The notes under the pieces were generated by a model. That model did not search any database and had not been told where the DNA came from. It was given only the letters and a program-made list of their open reading frames with translations. From Microbotryomycetes sp. JL201 (lineage: Eukaryota > Basidiomycota > Microbotryomycetes), in contig JAQYUZ010000031.1 of assembly GCA_033819885.1 (NCBI GenBank), positions 124,001 to 188,000 on the forward strand: a DNA stretch of 64,000 bases. Direction: 5' to 3'. Position numbers and translations under genes: made by a program. Every line of letters starts with the position of its first letter. The stretch's first letter is position 1. Below are positions 22,518 through 34,480 of this stretch, piece by piece.

Positions 22518-25500
22518 TCACCAGCTGTCTCTGCTAGAGGACTGTTTTGCAGAAGAGGCGGCGGCACCTTTGACGGCGAACGAATGAGCTGCGCGACTGC
22601 TTGGGTCTGGCGGACCATAGTTAAGCATGCTATCGGATTGACGAGTACCGTTCAGAAGCGTGACTGCACGTGTGGTCGGCATCGACGACGGAGTCCTCGC
22701 GGAGAAACGACCGCCACCGTGAGGCGAAGGAGCGCGAGAGATTTGGCGCGACGACACTGTTGAGCCCGCACCTCGAGCTTCAGCATACCTGCGACGAAGC
22801 TAGGATCAGCAAGGTCATCCACAAACGCGCGTCGCGAGACTCACAGGTTCAGCAGGCGAACGACATTGGATGTGAGAATGTCGAGATCGTGCACCTCTTG
22901 GCTCGAGAGAACGACAGCCTTACGTTCGAAGGGCAAGTCTTCATCCGCTTCGCTGTCGTACTCGTCACGTGGTTGCATGCGGCTAGAAATGTCGTATCGG
23001 CGGCGTGAACCAGCCACTTCAAGTCCTTCAAAGACGCGCAGCATGCACAAGTCGAGATTCTGCTTGAGATTCTCAATGTCGTCAAGCACAAAATCGTTGC
23101 CTACTAGGGGCAGCCACGAGTCGGCCTCGATGCCGCCGTTGATCATGCGCCGGAGCGTAGTGGCGCCGAAAAGCATATACCCAAGTGGATCAAGCTGCAA
23201 GCAGCAGAAAATCAGCTTGCTGCTCTCGCACACGGTCTCAAACGCGACTCACCATCGTCGTCGAGCGCAAAAAGATTTGCCCGCCTTTGTCAAGGCCACC
23301 GCTCTTGCTCTTTTCAACAAACGCGTAAAGTTGTTTGCTTGAAGAAATCGGCAAGTCTGCCGCTTTCTCATTTCTGCGCGAGTTGACCGAGGACGGATGA
23401 ATGGAACAGGACTAGACCCGAGACGGAACGTCAGCGCAGCTTGGCGAGAACCGGAACGGAACACTAACCTTGTCCTGCTGAGTCTTGAGAGACTTTTCGC
23501 TGACTCGGATGGCAAAGTTTGGCGCCAGCGCCGTCGCCACGAGGGCTGATAGTAACGGCAAGCTGTCGCCGTTGACGTTGAGACTCTCTGGTACTGTCGC
23601 TTCACGGTTCCTTCGGAATGTCGAGCCAGGCCGCGCAGAGATGGCATCTCGGCCACCAGAGATTGACAACACGCCTGCCTTGTCCAAGCTCTGCAAAATG
23701 TGCTCCCGAACCTTTGCAATCAGAAGCAGAGTCGGTTTACTCAAGAAGTTGACCGATGCAAACGAATTGGCAGCCTGCTCGGCAGTCAGCAATGGAAAAA
23801 TCTGGGAGAGCATTCAAGAGAAGGCTCACATTGTAATTGCCTTGACTCTGCAGTTTCCACCATTCGTTGTACGCATTGAGCACGGCAAAAGTGTCCGATC
23901 GGAAATCAATAGGCGTAAACCGACTTTTGGCCTTGTCTGCCTCGACTTTTTTGTCCATCGGCGAAAGAAACGGATCTCGGTTCGTCAAGATGGCAGCCAA
24001 TGTCAAAGTCGAATCGAGACAACGAAAGAACGATCCCAACAAGCACAATTTGCCGACGGCCACTTCGACAGGGATCTGCAGCAACACTCGACCGAGCGAC
24101 GTCAATTTCTCGTCCCTGTCGATCGCTCCCACCATTGACAACGTGTGCATGGCCGCCTTGATCCGTGCACGCTCTGGCGGTTGAATGGTCTCTGCGAGCA
24201 CGTCCTCGACCCTCAATCCAGGCAATTCTAGTCCAATGATGTGCATAGAAGTCTGGGCCAAGTCGGTTCTGAGCATCTCGACTGTTTGGTGCACAGCGAG
24301 CGTGTCGTATCGGGCTTTCGAAACGATGCCATAGTATTCTCCAGGTCGATGTCGACCGGCACGGCCGGCGCGCTGACGAATATTCGACGTGCCCGTCCAC
24401 GCAGACACGAGCTGAGACAATCGAAGCTCTGGGTCGTAGCGCTTTTCCTTGCACTTGGCCGTATCGACGACGTATACTACGTCGGGGATCGTGACAGACG
24501 TCTCTGCAATGTTGGTGGACAGAACAACCCGTCGTACACCAGCTGGTGGCGGCTCGAACACGGCTTGTTGCTCCGCGAGTGGCACCGTCGAGTGCAGCTT
24601 GTGCACCTCGTACCGCGGGCTGGCAAAGTTAATGCCGAGAAGAGGATAGCGCCGAGAGTCCTGAAGGATCTCGTCCACAGCTTTGATTTCGTCCCAGCCC
24701 GGCAAGAATACCAGGACGTGGCCTTCGTCGCTTTTGGCAATAACGTTGGCAATAACCAGGGCCAAGAGCGGGTAAGGCATCTTCAAGTCGTCTACTTCGC
24801 CCACGTATCTGCCGGTCCTGTCGTCGATCGCAATCGTCCGTTGGTTCTCCCGCTGTAGGTACTTGTAAACGTTCTCATCCTGAAAGACCCATGCGCCTTC
24901 ACGATGTCCAAGCCTGAGGCTGTGCAACTCTTCGACAATTTCGCCAAGGTAATGCTGCTGCACCGGAAAAGCTCGACCGGGAACTTCGATGGTCGGCGCT
25001 AACCGGCCGGTGTCTGGATCTGCAAAGTATTGCGTGAACAGAGTTGGATCGATGGTCGCCGACATCAAAACGACTTTCAGCTCTCGCTTTCCCTCTTTGC
25101 GCCTCTTGTGCAACAGCATTCTCAGTACGAAGAGTAGCAAGTCAGTGTCGACATCGCGCTCGTGGACTTCGTCAACGCAGACGTGGGTGCAAGAGTCGAG
25201 AAACCCTTCTTCGCTCGCCGTCTTGTTGAGATCGGTCTGCATGCGCCGGAGAAAGAGGCCGGTCGTGCAAAAGAGGACAGATCCGTTGGGCTCGGGAGGC
25301 TTGCTTTCGAATCGAACTTGGTAGCCGATTGACTCGCCGAGACTCTCGCCGCGCTCCTTGGCTACTCGCTCCGCGACGGACACCGCTGCTATACGACGAG
25401 GTTGCGTACAGATGATGTTACAGTTGGCGCCTTCGCCACGCATGATCCAATCGTCCAAGATGAGCTGAGGGATCTGTGTCGTCTTGCCAGAACCAGTCGC

Positions 25501-27127
25501 AGCTAGCACGACAGTGACGGCATTTGTATTGATTTTTGCGAGCAATGACGCAGCGTTTGATGTCACTGGAAGCGACTGTGAACACGCTTGTCAGTCTTGT
25601 CTGCAGACACGGAGCCAAAACACGGCGTACCTCGCGCTGTCGACGCATCTTCTTCAGGCGGTCGTCGATTTCGTAATTTTTCAGTCGCTCCATCAACTGC
25701 TGACTTCTGTTCTCCAGATCCGTGTAGCCTCCGCTCGCAAAACCACCGCCGTTCGTTGGCTTTGGCTTTGGATACGTGAACTCTTCTGGGTCCTGCTCCT
25801 CGCGCTTTTGAGCTTTTTCTCGTTCAATCTGTGCCATCATGTCTTGCGCTTCCTTGTACAGTGTGCTCGACTCGGCCTCGTAAAGCGTGAGACTGAGCTG
25901 GGCGTTCGTATGTCCATCAATCTGGAAAGCAACGTGTGGAGGCGCCTTGCCTTTTGCGATGAGGTTGTTCTGCTTGCGGTCGAGGTATTCTTGCCACAGG
26001 TCTGGACTGTGAAACTCGATGTGCCGGACTGCATCAAGGTGAGCCGTGTTTGCGGCGTCTTTCTTCGCCTTGGCGTGGCCAACTCCAAGCGCTGACCCAG
26101 CAATAGACAATGTCGCCTCCCACGTTCCACCTCCACCCCCTTTCCTCCTGCCTCTGTCTGCGGCATTGCTGTACTTGAATTCTGGCTTTCCAAAGTCAAA
26201 CTTCTTGCAGTAAAAGTCGATAAAGATTTTGGCTTCTTCCAAATTGATCTGGTCTCCTTTTGACAGCGTGGCCCTTTTCCCTTGAAGCGCAGGCACGTCT
26301 CCTGTGTCGTCATCGCCCATCGCTTGCGTCGGCAACTTTTCTGGTGCCCGAGTCGGCAAGTTGGATGAATTGACCAGCTTGCGCGCGTGCAGTTGAAACA
26401 TGGCGTGGATAGCCGCAATTTTTTCTGCTTCTTTTGCACTGCCGTCTCCAGTGCCAATGATGGGTTCCGCCATTTGAGGAAGCGATGGTCCGCCAAATGC
26501 TTGCATAGGTGGCGGCGGATTGGGATCCGCAACGACGGTCACTCTGAGATGCACCGCATGGGTCAGAAAGAACAAGACTTGTGTGTGATGTATTCGCGCG
26601 GCTTACCTTGTCATCTTCTTGCCGTCAATGGACACTGGCTTTGAATCGTATACCGGCTTCGTTCCGGTCAGGGCCATGACGTAGTTCGCGAGTAACGACT
26701 TTGGGTTCGAAGTGATCTTGTCTGGATTGCCTTTGAGACCGTACGATGACCATTGCGAAATGACCCAAGCGAGGTCGTGTGCAGGGCCTCCGATCTCGCT
26801 GGGGCCCTTGTCTTTTGCAAGCCTGGCGCGCTTTGAGCTGTTCGAGGTCGCCCTGGACGCGACTGACCCTGCCCGAGACTTGCCATTCTTGCCACGGCCA
26901 CCGCTGGATCTACTGCCGGTGCTGGGCATCGAATCGCTGGCTCGGCGCTTGCGAGATGAGCCTGAACTCGCCACAGCGCTCGTGTCAGTAGACGAGGGTC
27001 CTGCGAATGTCTTTGGTGGAGCTATTGAGGGGCCTATGTGAATTACGCGTGCTCGTTCAACGCAGTTGAGTGATGCACGGACTCTGCGGTGAGATTTGCT
27101 CTGCACGGTGCCAGCCGCGCTTGGCAC
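22518..27127 (-). CDS. DEAH-box RNA helicase with dsRNA-binding modules (DHX57/DHX36-like)
   Basis: RNA helicase of the DEAH/RHA group. Seven exons fit: 26607-27127, 25631-26543, 23830-25575, 23469-23777, 23253-23411, 22845-23194 and 22518-22788, giving 1422 residues in an intact frame. N-terminal half: a Lys/Ser-rich segment, then two dsRNA-binding-like modules. The first is SLLANYVMAL to KEAEKIAAIHAMFQL. The second is EEAKIFIDFYCKKFDFG to HAKAKKDAANTAHLDAVRH. Helicase motifs follow: I ATGSGKTTQIPQ, II DEVHERD, III SATI, VI QRAGRAGRHRPG. After them come the winged-helix/ratchet (HA2) region and OB fold. DEVH rather than DEAH is usual for DHX57-type enzymes. The C-terminal tail is Ser/Arg-rich and probably disordered. 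The first exon's start is the least certain part. Specific RNA targets cannot be inferred. Confidence 0.87.
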
Positions 27128-27896
27128 TAGGCGGAAACGCGTGCAAAGGGTCCTCGTTGCTGTTTCTGTCCGTGCGAGGGCTCACGTGTTGCGCCTGAGG
27201 ATGGTCAGAGGGAAAGTCGAAGGCAAGAACGCTTCGCCTGCCAGGACAGACAAGCGACCTGGCTGGGACTGCTTGGCAAATTTGATCAGGAGCTCCGCTT
27301 CAAAAGAGTCTTACCCAACTCATTCCGCTGCATCTGCTTTTCCCAGAGAAATCTGGGGGTCCGTGCGATGCGCTCGGGCCCCTCGCATTTTACTGTACAG
27401 CGGGGGCTGCTTCTCAGTGGCCCTAGCCATATTGAGCTGCATGGCTGGCCGTAATGCCATTCCTGACGGTTCTTGTACTGCACGGAATGAGCATAAAGGC
27501 TTTTTGCTCATCTGCAAGGACAGCCGCGTTGACACAGAGTCAGTGAATTGCGGTCAAAGACATGATCCACCAGTATCTGCTGTGCTCAATGAACACTGCC
27601 TCGATTGCCTAAGCATGGATGGAGCGAGCTCGTCAGAGGAGTCCAGGCTCTGGACACGTCATCACGGTGGCACAAAATGGTACAGACAGTGAAAATACAT
27701 TGTGATGGTGCGAATCTGCTGGTGAACTGCAAAGCTTGACGAAATCCGCCATCGGATGCTAAATCTTGAGCCGATCGATCATGTTCGTCGCCGGCCTCGG
27801 TCGAGTGTTTCGTTCTCCTCTCAGCACGCCACGGCACTCTCCCGCTTGGCCCACTTGTCCGCGCATCTGTCGTCTACAGTCACACACTCTCTCAAC
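27128..27896. promoter_or_regulatory. Divergent promoter region, helicase / GND1
   Basis: About 770 bases between the divergent starts of the helicase gene and GND1. A 198-codon plus-strand ORF crosses it (27096-27692) but overlaps the helicase's first exon on the other strand and has no domain signature. No factor site is claimed. Confidence 0.45.
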
Positions 27897-30042
27897 ATGT
27901 CTTCGGAAGCTGTGTAAGTTGATCTCACGCGCTGCACGCGGTTACTCGAATGATCAAACGCTGGGCGAACCCTCGGTCCCCTCGGTCGACGAGCCCGCTG
28001 CAGCATACCGCGAAGAGCACGTTCACTGATCGCACAATCTTCCTTTGCACAGTGCTGATATCGGCGTGCGTCCTCTTTGCGATTCTTACCATTTCAGACA
28101 GTGCAGAACACACGCGCTGACGTTTCTCGGTCGCACCGGGTCGGTCACCGCTCATTGTAGCTCATCGGCTTGGCCGTCATGGGTGTAAGTTGCCGCACCG
28201 TTATGTATGCTTATCAAGGTCTGATCTGACAATGCTCCGCTGGCCAGCAAAACTTGATTCTCAACATGTCAGTCTCCTTCAGACCTCGGAAGACGGCCGG
28301 CCCAGCTTTTGATGCTGACGAGCGTTCATGCGACAAAACAGGGCCGACAAGGGCTTCACTGTCTGCGCGTACAATCGCACGACCTCCAAGGTTGATCACT
28401 TTTTGGAGAACGAGGCCAAGGGTCAGTCCTCGAGAGGCGGCACCTCCGGACTTTGTGGCTTGAGCTGACGAGCGACTCTCAACGCATTCAGGCAAGTCGA
28501 TCGTCGGCGCTCACTCTGTTGAAGAGCTGTGCAAGAAGCTCAAGACGCCCCGCAAGATCATCTTGCTCGTCAAGGCCGGCGACGCCGTCGACTCGTTCAT
28601 CCAGCAACTTGAGCCTCACCTCGAAAAAGGCGATATCGTGATCGACGGAGGAAACTCCCACTATCCCGATTCCAACAGGCGCACAAACGAGCTCGAGAAG
28701 AAGGGTCTCTTGTTTGTCGGCTCTGGTGTTTCGGGTGGCGAGGAGGGTGCCCGCCATGGTCCTTCGCTCAGTCAGTATCTTCTGTGGTGTTTCGCGAGCA
28801 ACTCGTGCTGACCGCTCTTCTTCTACAGTGCCCGGTGGCTCGCCTGCCGCATGGCCTGCTATCAAGGAGATCTTCCAGAAGACGGCTGCCCAGGTCGACG
28901 GTCAACCTTGCTGCGACTGGGTCGGCGAGCAGGGTGCCGGCCACTACGTCAAGATGGTCCACAACGGTATCGAGTACGGCGACATGCAGCTCATCTCTGA
29001 GGCGTATGACATTTTGAAGCGCGGCTTTGGCATGGCCGAGAGCGAGATTGCAAAGGGTTGGTATACTTCAGTTTCCTTTGGAAGATTCCCAACTAACACG
29101 CCCGTCATTGCACAGTCTTTGAGGGATGGAACAAGGGCGTTCTCGACTCGTACTTGATCGAGATCACGACCGACATTCTCAAGTTCAACGATGACGATGG
29201 TGTCCCACTCGTCACCAAGATCCTCGATTCTGCCTCGCAAAAGGGTACCGGCAAGTGGACTGCCATCAACGCCCTCGATCTTGGCATGCCGGTCACTTTG
29301 ATCGGCGAGGCCGTCTTTGCCCGTTGCCTCTCGTCCATCAAGGAGGAGCGTGTCCGCGCATCAAAGGTCCTCGGTGGCCCCCAGATTGAGGCCTTCACCG
29401 GCGACAAGAAACAGTTCATCGACGACCTCGAGCAGGCCCTCTACGCGTCAAAGATGATCTCGTACGCCCAAGGCTTCATGCTCATGCGCGAGGCTGCTGC
29501 CCAGTACGGATGGAACTTGAACTATGCCGGCATTGCCAACATGTGGCGCGGCGGCTGCATCATCCGCTCCGTCTTCTTGGGCGACATCAACGCCGCCTAC
29601 ACCAAGAACCAGCAGCTCGAGAACCTGCTGTTCGACGACTTCTTCAACAAGGCAATCCACAAGGCACAGCCCGGATGGCGCCGCATCATTGCCCAGACAG
29701 CACTATGGGGCATCCCGACGCCTGCGTTCTCGACCGCCCTGTCGTTCTTTGACGGCTACCGCACCGAGCGCCTGCCTGCGTCGCTGCTCCAGGCCCAGGT
29801 GAGCATTCATGTGCCGCGACGGCCGCGTGTCTTCGTATCCGGGTTTCGTGCGCGTGAAACAGGCAAAGGCTGACAGAATTTTTTTGGACGGTCTCACCCA
29901 GCGCGACTACTTTGGCGCTCACACATTCAAGGTCTTGCCTCAATTCATTGATGGCAAGAAGTACAAGGACGAGAAGGCGGACGTTCATGTCAACTGGACC
30001 GGCCGCGGTGGCAATGTGTCTGCTTCGACGTACTCGGTCTAG
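27897..30042 (+). CDS. GND1: 6-phosphogluconate dehydrogenase, decarboxylating
   Basis: Oxidative pentose-phosphate enzyme: 6-phosphogluconate + NADP+ to ribulose-5-phosphate + CO2 + NADPH, in the cytosol. Nine exons fit: 27897-27913, 28053-28065, 28161-28184, 28248-28267, 28342-28421, 28492-28770, 28829-29056, 29116-29798 and 29902-30042, giving 494 residues, the normal length. The NADP fold starts [20 protein letters not shown]. The family signature is IIDGGNSHY-like ([16 protein letters not shown]), followed by [20 protein letters not shown], the catalytic [16 protein letters not shown] (Lys and Asn), and WRGGCIIRS. The C-terminal RDYFGAHTF is the substrate-contacting tail. The first four exons are only 17, 13, 24 and 20 nt, so the start of the dinucleotide fold is spread over 370 bases. 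Confidence 0.97.
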
Positions 30043-30585
30043 ACAAAACCGCTCCTTGGTGTCTGTCTGTTTTTGTCTTTAGGCTTGATTGTACAATGAA
30101 AAGACGGATTTTATTGCTTCTACTTCGAGTGCATGGTTCTTGATGACTTGCGTCGACTACTGTGCTCAGTACGCGTGGACTTGACGGAGCGCGAGCGCGC
30201 GTATGCGCGCGCCGCCCGCGCAATCAGGACTGAGCGCTGCTTCCCGTTTTCTCGGCGCCTCTGATCTCTGACAATTTTCGAGATTTGGGAAAGTTGATAC
30301 GAAATGGAGCGGCCAAGTACCTTTGCAGTGGCGAGCTTGCAAGCGCTGGCGACGCCACGGGGTGGAGAGTGACCTCCCATTCTGACCGTTATGAGGCGGC
30401 TGCCTATATGCGGTGACAATTCTGTGAGCTGCCTGGTACTTTGTAAGCGCATCATGCGATTCCTAGAGCGCTAGCGCTCGAGCCGCTCCTAAGCGCGTTT
30501 GCCGCGCTTTGCCGCGATCCGTCTCTCATGTTCAACTCGGCTTGGTGATTTCTTTCTTCTCCATATCGACCACGCATTACCCGCA
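30043..30585. other. Intergenic, GND1 to MFS gene
   Basis: About 540 bases between two plus-strand genes. A short alternating purine-pyrimidine GC-rich patch (about 30186-30222) is the only thing that stands out; no coding evidence. Confidence 0.5.
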
Positions 30586-32754
30586 ATGGGCCGGAGACTT
30601 GACTTTCTCAGCAAGAAGGCCAAGACGGAAGAGGACCGGCTGGCGCACTACAGGACTTCGCGGCCACCGTTCTTGCTGCGGTACCGCTCGTCCACCTGGT
30701 ACATCGCGTTGACCATCTGGCTCGGTCTCGTTGTCGACACTGCTGGATAGTTCGTCCGCACTGATGACCGTGGATCGCGGGCGCGAGCTAACGTGATTCT
30801 TTTTCTGTTGCGCTCTTCCGTCATTGTCGCCTCGGCGATCGCCGACATGATCTTTCCTCGCCTGACCTGCATGCTTTCGTTCGTAACATGTACTTTCCGT
30901 CCCTGATCACATCAACTGCGTCTCTCCATGATTGCACCTGCCTCGACTCGCTTCGGCTCCGTCATCGGTTCGGCCGTGCAGTGGTCTTGTCGTGCCTGTC
31001 ATACCGTACCGTCTGCAAGAGCTGGGATACGGCTCAATCAGCTCGAGGACAGGCTGGCTGGTCGCAGCCTACGCCGGAGGTCTGGTCGTCTCGTCGCCAC
31101 CCGTCGCCTACCTCGGATCCTTGATCAGAGGCAAGCGGATACCGCTCATCATTTCGCTGCTGTTCATGGCCGGAGCTACGATCCTCTTCATGGAAACGAC
31201 AGACTACACCGTGCTCGTCATTGCGAGGATATTGCAAGGTTTCTCGGGCACGGGCATCTTTTCTTTGGGTCTAGCTTTGATTACCGAGTCTGTGCCGGAA
31301 GAGCGACTTGGGTTCCTCATGGTACGCGTCAGGCTCCAGAGTCCGACTGCTAGAGTGGTACTGACGTACTCTCGCTTTTAGGGAATCGTCATGGTTAGTG
31401 GTGGTGCTGCCCACTTCGGAGGCCGGGGGGCAGGAACTGACCCTAAACCTATAATTACAGAGTGGATACAGCGCAGGACAAACTATTGGCCCTCCGATTG
31501 GTGGTGTTCTGTACGATCGTCTCGGCTATCGCGCGCCATTCATCTTTTCGCTCATTCTCAGTCAGTCGCCTGTTCTTGCGTGCTTGTACATGTCATATTG
31601 ACGAACACTCTTCTCAGTTGCCATCGACGCAATCTTGCGAATGCTTGTGATCGAGAAACACGTTGCGCTCAAATGGATCCAAGCTGGCCATGACATTCCC
31701 GGCTTTGAATCGCCGTATGGCTTACCGACAGCGCCGACGACTATGTCTGAGACGACGGTTGTCGGATCTCGTCCGGTCGATTCTGCCGGCAAGATCGGAA
31801 AGGAGCCTGAAATCGCACCACTGTCAAAGAAGGATGATGAAAGGGCGAAGACGACGTGGAGGGGCGTCTTATACCTTGTTACCGACATGCGGCCCGTCTC
31901 TTGCCTTTTGTACATTTTTATTGAGGGTATCGCCATTGGTGGTCTCATCGGTGAGTTTGTTTGATTCTGATCCGTCGGATCTGCCTGCTGACAGCCCTCC
32001 TTTCAGAGTCTGGTATGACACTCAAGCTCGAAGAGCACTACGGCTTGTCCTCTCTGGGCGCAGGGCTGGCTTTTATTGGCCTCGTCGTGCCAACCATTCT
32101 GGTCAGTCTCGCTCGTCTTTCGAACTGGTTTCTCGCTTGTTTACCATGAGTATTTTTAGGCTTCGCCTATCGCTGGCTACGTACGTCACGTGTCGCAAAT
32201 AGCGCTCACCTAGCCTGACTAGTCCTTGCCGACAGCTGAGCGACAAATTCACCGCAAAATGGGTTGTCGTCGTCGGCGCCTTTTTGACTTTGCCGGCGTA
32301 CCCTTTGCTGATCATCAACGGTCCATTGCCGCTCTTCATCTTCTTTTTGGCCGTTCTGGGTATCACGATGGCCATGTTTATCACGCCTTGTACGCACGAT
32401 CTGGGCTTGGTCACGTCATCTGTCGAAGGACTGGTGAGTCGACAGCCTCATCTTGCTTCGTCGTGCTAGACGCTGAAAGCATGTCGACAGTCTTCGATGT
32501 GGTCCATGTCAGCTTTCAACCTCGCATACTCACTCGGCGCCTTTATCGGTCCGATCATGGTCGGCCAGGTCTTGCAAAAACTCGGCGTCGAACGAGGTTG
32601 GATGGTCATGTGCATAGTCATTCCAGCGTTCACGGCAGTCGTCTTGCCCTTGGCCATTTTGTATATTGGCGGACCGCTAAAGATTCGCGGCAAGTCGTTT
32701 GCACCGGGTCCGAGGTTTGACGCAGAGTTAGAGGAGCCAAAAGAGCATCAATAG
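30586..32754 (+). CDS. MFS transporter, VMAT/SLC18-like drug:H+ antiporter
   Basis: Twelve-helix major facilitator. Nine exons fit: 30586-30749, 30982-31321, 31382-31393, 31461-31560, 31618-31950, 32007-32101, 32160-32180, 32236-32433 and 32491-32754, giving 508 residues. After a polar N-terminus (RLDFLSKKAKTEEDR), helix 1 is WYIALTIWLGLVVDTAGYG. The MFS motif A-like loop lies before a second membrane segment (RGKRIPLIISLLFMAGATIL). A further motif is RILQGFSGTGIFSLGLALIT (motif B region), and motif C is the antiporter-like GYSAGQTIGPPIGGVLYDR. A long cytoplasmic loop (about residues 230-300) separates the two halves, and the C-half begins CLLYIFIEGIAIGGLI. Two exons are tiny: 12 nt (GIVM) and 21 nt (ASPIAGY). 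The substrate is unknown; fungal relatives export amines and drugs. Confidence 0.88.
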
Positions 32755-33071
32755 ATACTTTCGTAGATAGACAGATTGTTATGCTTGTTGTAGATGAGTG
32801 AGTCTTTCCAGCACGCACATAAATCACGATCTTTGGCGCCACCGAGTCAGTGTGCGTGCGCCACGGAATGTTTCATGTCGGACTGAGTTTTACTTCAATC
32901 ATTACTGTGACGGTGACTTGACTTGCTATACACGCGCATGCAAATGCAAATTTTGAGGGATTTGTGCATCACGTCATCGCTGCAGGAGTCAAGGATGGGC
33001 GGATCCTCGGATCTCGGCAGGTCACGCTCTCTCCCTTTCTAACAAGTGAGCTCAAGTGGTGTGTCGCGCCC
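32755..33071. other. Intergenic, after the MFS gene
   Basis: About 315 bases of MFS 3' flank up to the CCCH ORF. Nothing recognisable. Confidence 0.4.
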
Positions 33072-33275
33072 ATGGCGCCGTGTCGCTTCTTCAATAGCCC
33101 TAGAGGCTGTAACCGAGGCGACTCGTGTACGTTTGAGCACGTTCGAACGCACGGTCCCCCGGTGCTCGGGCAAGATCAAGAACAACCATTACTGCACTCA
33201 CAGCAGCTATGCACGAGGGCAAGACTGCGACTCCCCGGGCTTCGTCACCGCATGACCTTGCATGACCTTGCATGA
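33072..33275 (+). CDS. Possible short CCCH zinc-finger ORF
   Basis: A 67-codon ORF whose first 24 residues contain a perfect CCCH finger: C-x8-C-x5-C-x3-H in APCRFFNSPRG, CNRGDS, CTFEH. Such fingers bind RNA. The rest has no recognisable fold and may be read in another frame through an unseen intron: a second frame downstream holds KIKNNHYCTHSSYARGQDC, also rich in Cys/His. It ends in a 10-bp direct repeat. It may be the first exon of a longer or decayed gene. Confidence is low beyond the finger itself. Confidence 0.35.
   Translation: MAPCRFFNSPRGCNRGDSCTFEHVRTHGPPVLGQDQEQPLLHSQQLCTRARLRLPGLRHRMTLHDLA
33251..33275. repeat. 10-bp tandem duplication
   Basis: The unit catgaccttg occurs twice in a row and is followed by catga, spanning the stop codon of the CCCH ORF. 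Probably slippage. Confidence 0.8.
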
Positions 33276-34170
33276 GACGGTGAGAACGAAGACGGGCAAG
33301 AAAACGAAGCATGTCGAGCAAACGAGCTGGCCTTGGCGGTTCGGGAGGTGACACCGATGACAATCTGCCTCAGCATGTCAACTACAAGGCTCTGTTTGAA
33401 GTGTGAGATCAATTACGACGAGCTGGAAGAGTCGGCGGCTCAAGTTCTTCCGGGCGTGCGGTAGAACGACCGTTTGACGCCACGAGCGACGTCTCCCGAG
33501 AGGCCCAACTGAGAGACTGAGCTAGATTCCAAGCCAGGCAGGGAGTATATGCGCCGGACTCCGTCGGCAAGCGACTCCCCGTGGAGATCGTCGACAAGCA
33601 GCGTCTCCTGAAACCGAGCAAGAAAGCCCTCCGCACACGGAAAGCCGAGAAGCGCGGTCGTGTCAACTTTTCGCTTGATGCGGTCCGCCATTTCGGAGTC
33701 ACGGCAGACGGAGAACAGCGGGGATGGGATCCTGACAGGAAGCATGAACCGTTTTCGCACCTTCAAGCACACGCGCCGTCCGTTTCGAATTTCTGGCCAA
33801 CTTCATTGATCCGGACGGCAGCCGGTTCGAGGAGACCCACCATACGATGATGGCGTCATTGTTGCACCGCGCTTCTCGGCTTTCCGCTTGCCAAGAGTCT
33901 TTGTGCTTGGACGCTGCTCGTCGACGATCTGTACTGAGTCATTGATCGACGGAGGTCGGCCCACGTTCTCCTTGTCTGAGCCATCGTTCCTCCGCTCTTC
34001 CAGTCAAGCCGATTAGATGACGCCGGACGTGGCGTCACGCGGTCGCCTTCCCGCGAGGAAGCATTCGCGGCTTCCACGATCGATCTTTTCGGCGCGACGC
34101 TTCCATGTCCAGTAGGCTTGCTACGGGTTGGCACGTGGTGAGGCGCGGTGGCGGGTCGTTTAGGAAAAGA
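33276..34170. other. Gene-poor stretch beside the intein-like relic
   Basis: About 900 bases with several weak ORFs. A plus-strand ATG at 33311 opens 31 codons (SSKRAGLGG, NLPQHVNYKALFEV) ending at a plausible GTGAGA donor, and could be a lone first exon, but no matching second exon is obvious. The minus-strand ORF 33440-33772 has no family signature. Nothing here can be supported as a gene. Confidence 0.3.
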
Positions 34171-34480
34171 GCCGAGCGCCGCGAAGATCGCGGGCCTGCC
34201 TCAGGCGACATAGTTTCCCCTCGCTTGGGCCGTGCCCCGCTCGCGCCTATCGATACCAGTCCGCGAGCTTCCTCAATTTCTGACGGCGTAGAGGTCGAGC
34301 CGAGCAGCGCTGCGACGACTGTGTCGGAGGACCTCGAACAACCGGACGAGGGGCTCGGGTGGCGCTGCACGCCGTTAAAAATCGAGGAAATTTCGGAGCT
34401 AGCATTGATGGGCTCGAGCGGCGCACGGCCCAGGCGTGGGACTATGCCTACGTGGGAAAGCCCTCGGTCTTGGCGCTGTC
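34171..34480. repeat. Imperfect ~300-bp palindrome (inverted repeat)
   Basis: The left arm (about 34180-34290) and the reverse complement of the right arm (about 34366-34478) align by eye at roughly 70-75%. The best block is ttgggccgtgccccgctcg against ctgggccgtgcgccgctcg, ending in the shared acggcgt. The 75-base centre is itself partly self-complementary (tcgaggtcctccga). Because each arm can be read, the two strands give related peptides: PRLGRAPLAPIDTS on plus and PRLGRAPLEPINASS on minus. It looks like an inverted duplication, or the ends of a foldback element, and lies against the endonuclease relic. Confidence 0.7.

Noticed and set aside
24241-24858. 205-codon plus-strand ORF
   Set aside because: It is the antisense shadow of the helicase core.
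27096-27692. 198-codon plus-strand ORF
   Set aside because: It overlaps the first exon of the helicase gene on the other strand, has no domain, signal or splice pattern, and lies in the divergent promoter region.
33311-33403. Plus-strand first exon with donor GTGAGA
   Set aside because: No matching second exon in a sensible frame was found before PRP8. Kept only as a remark.
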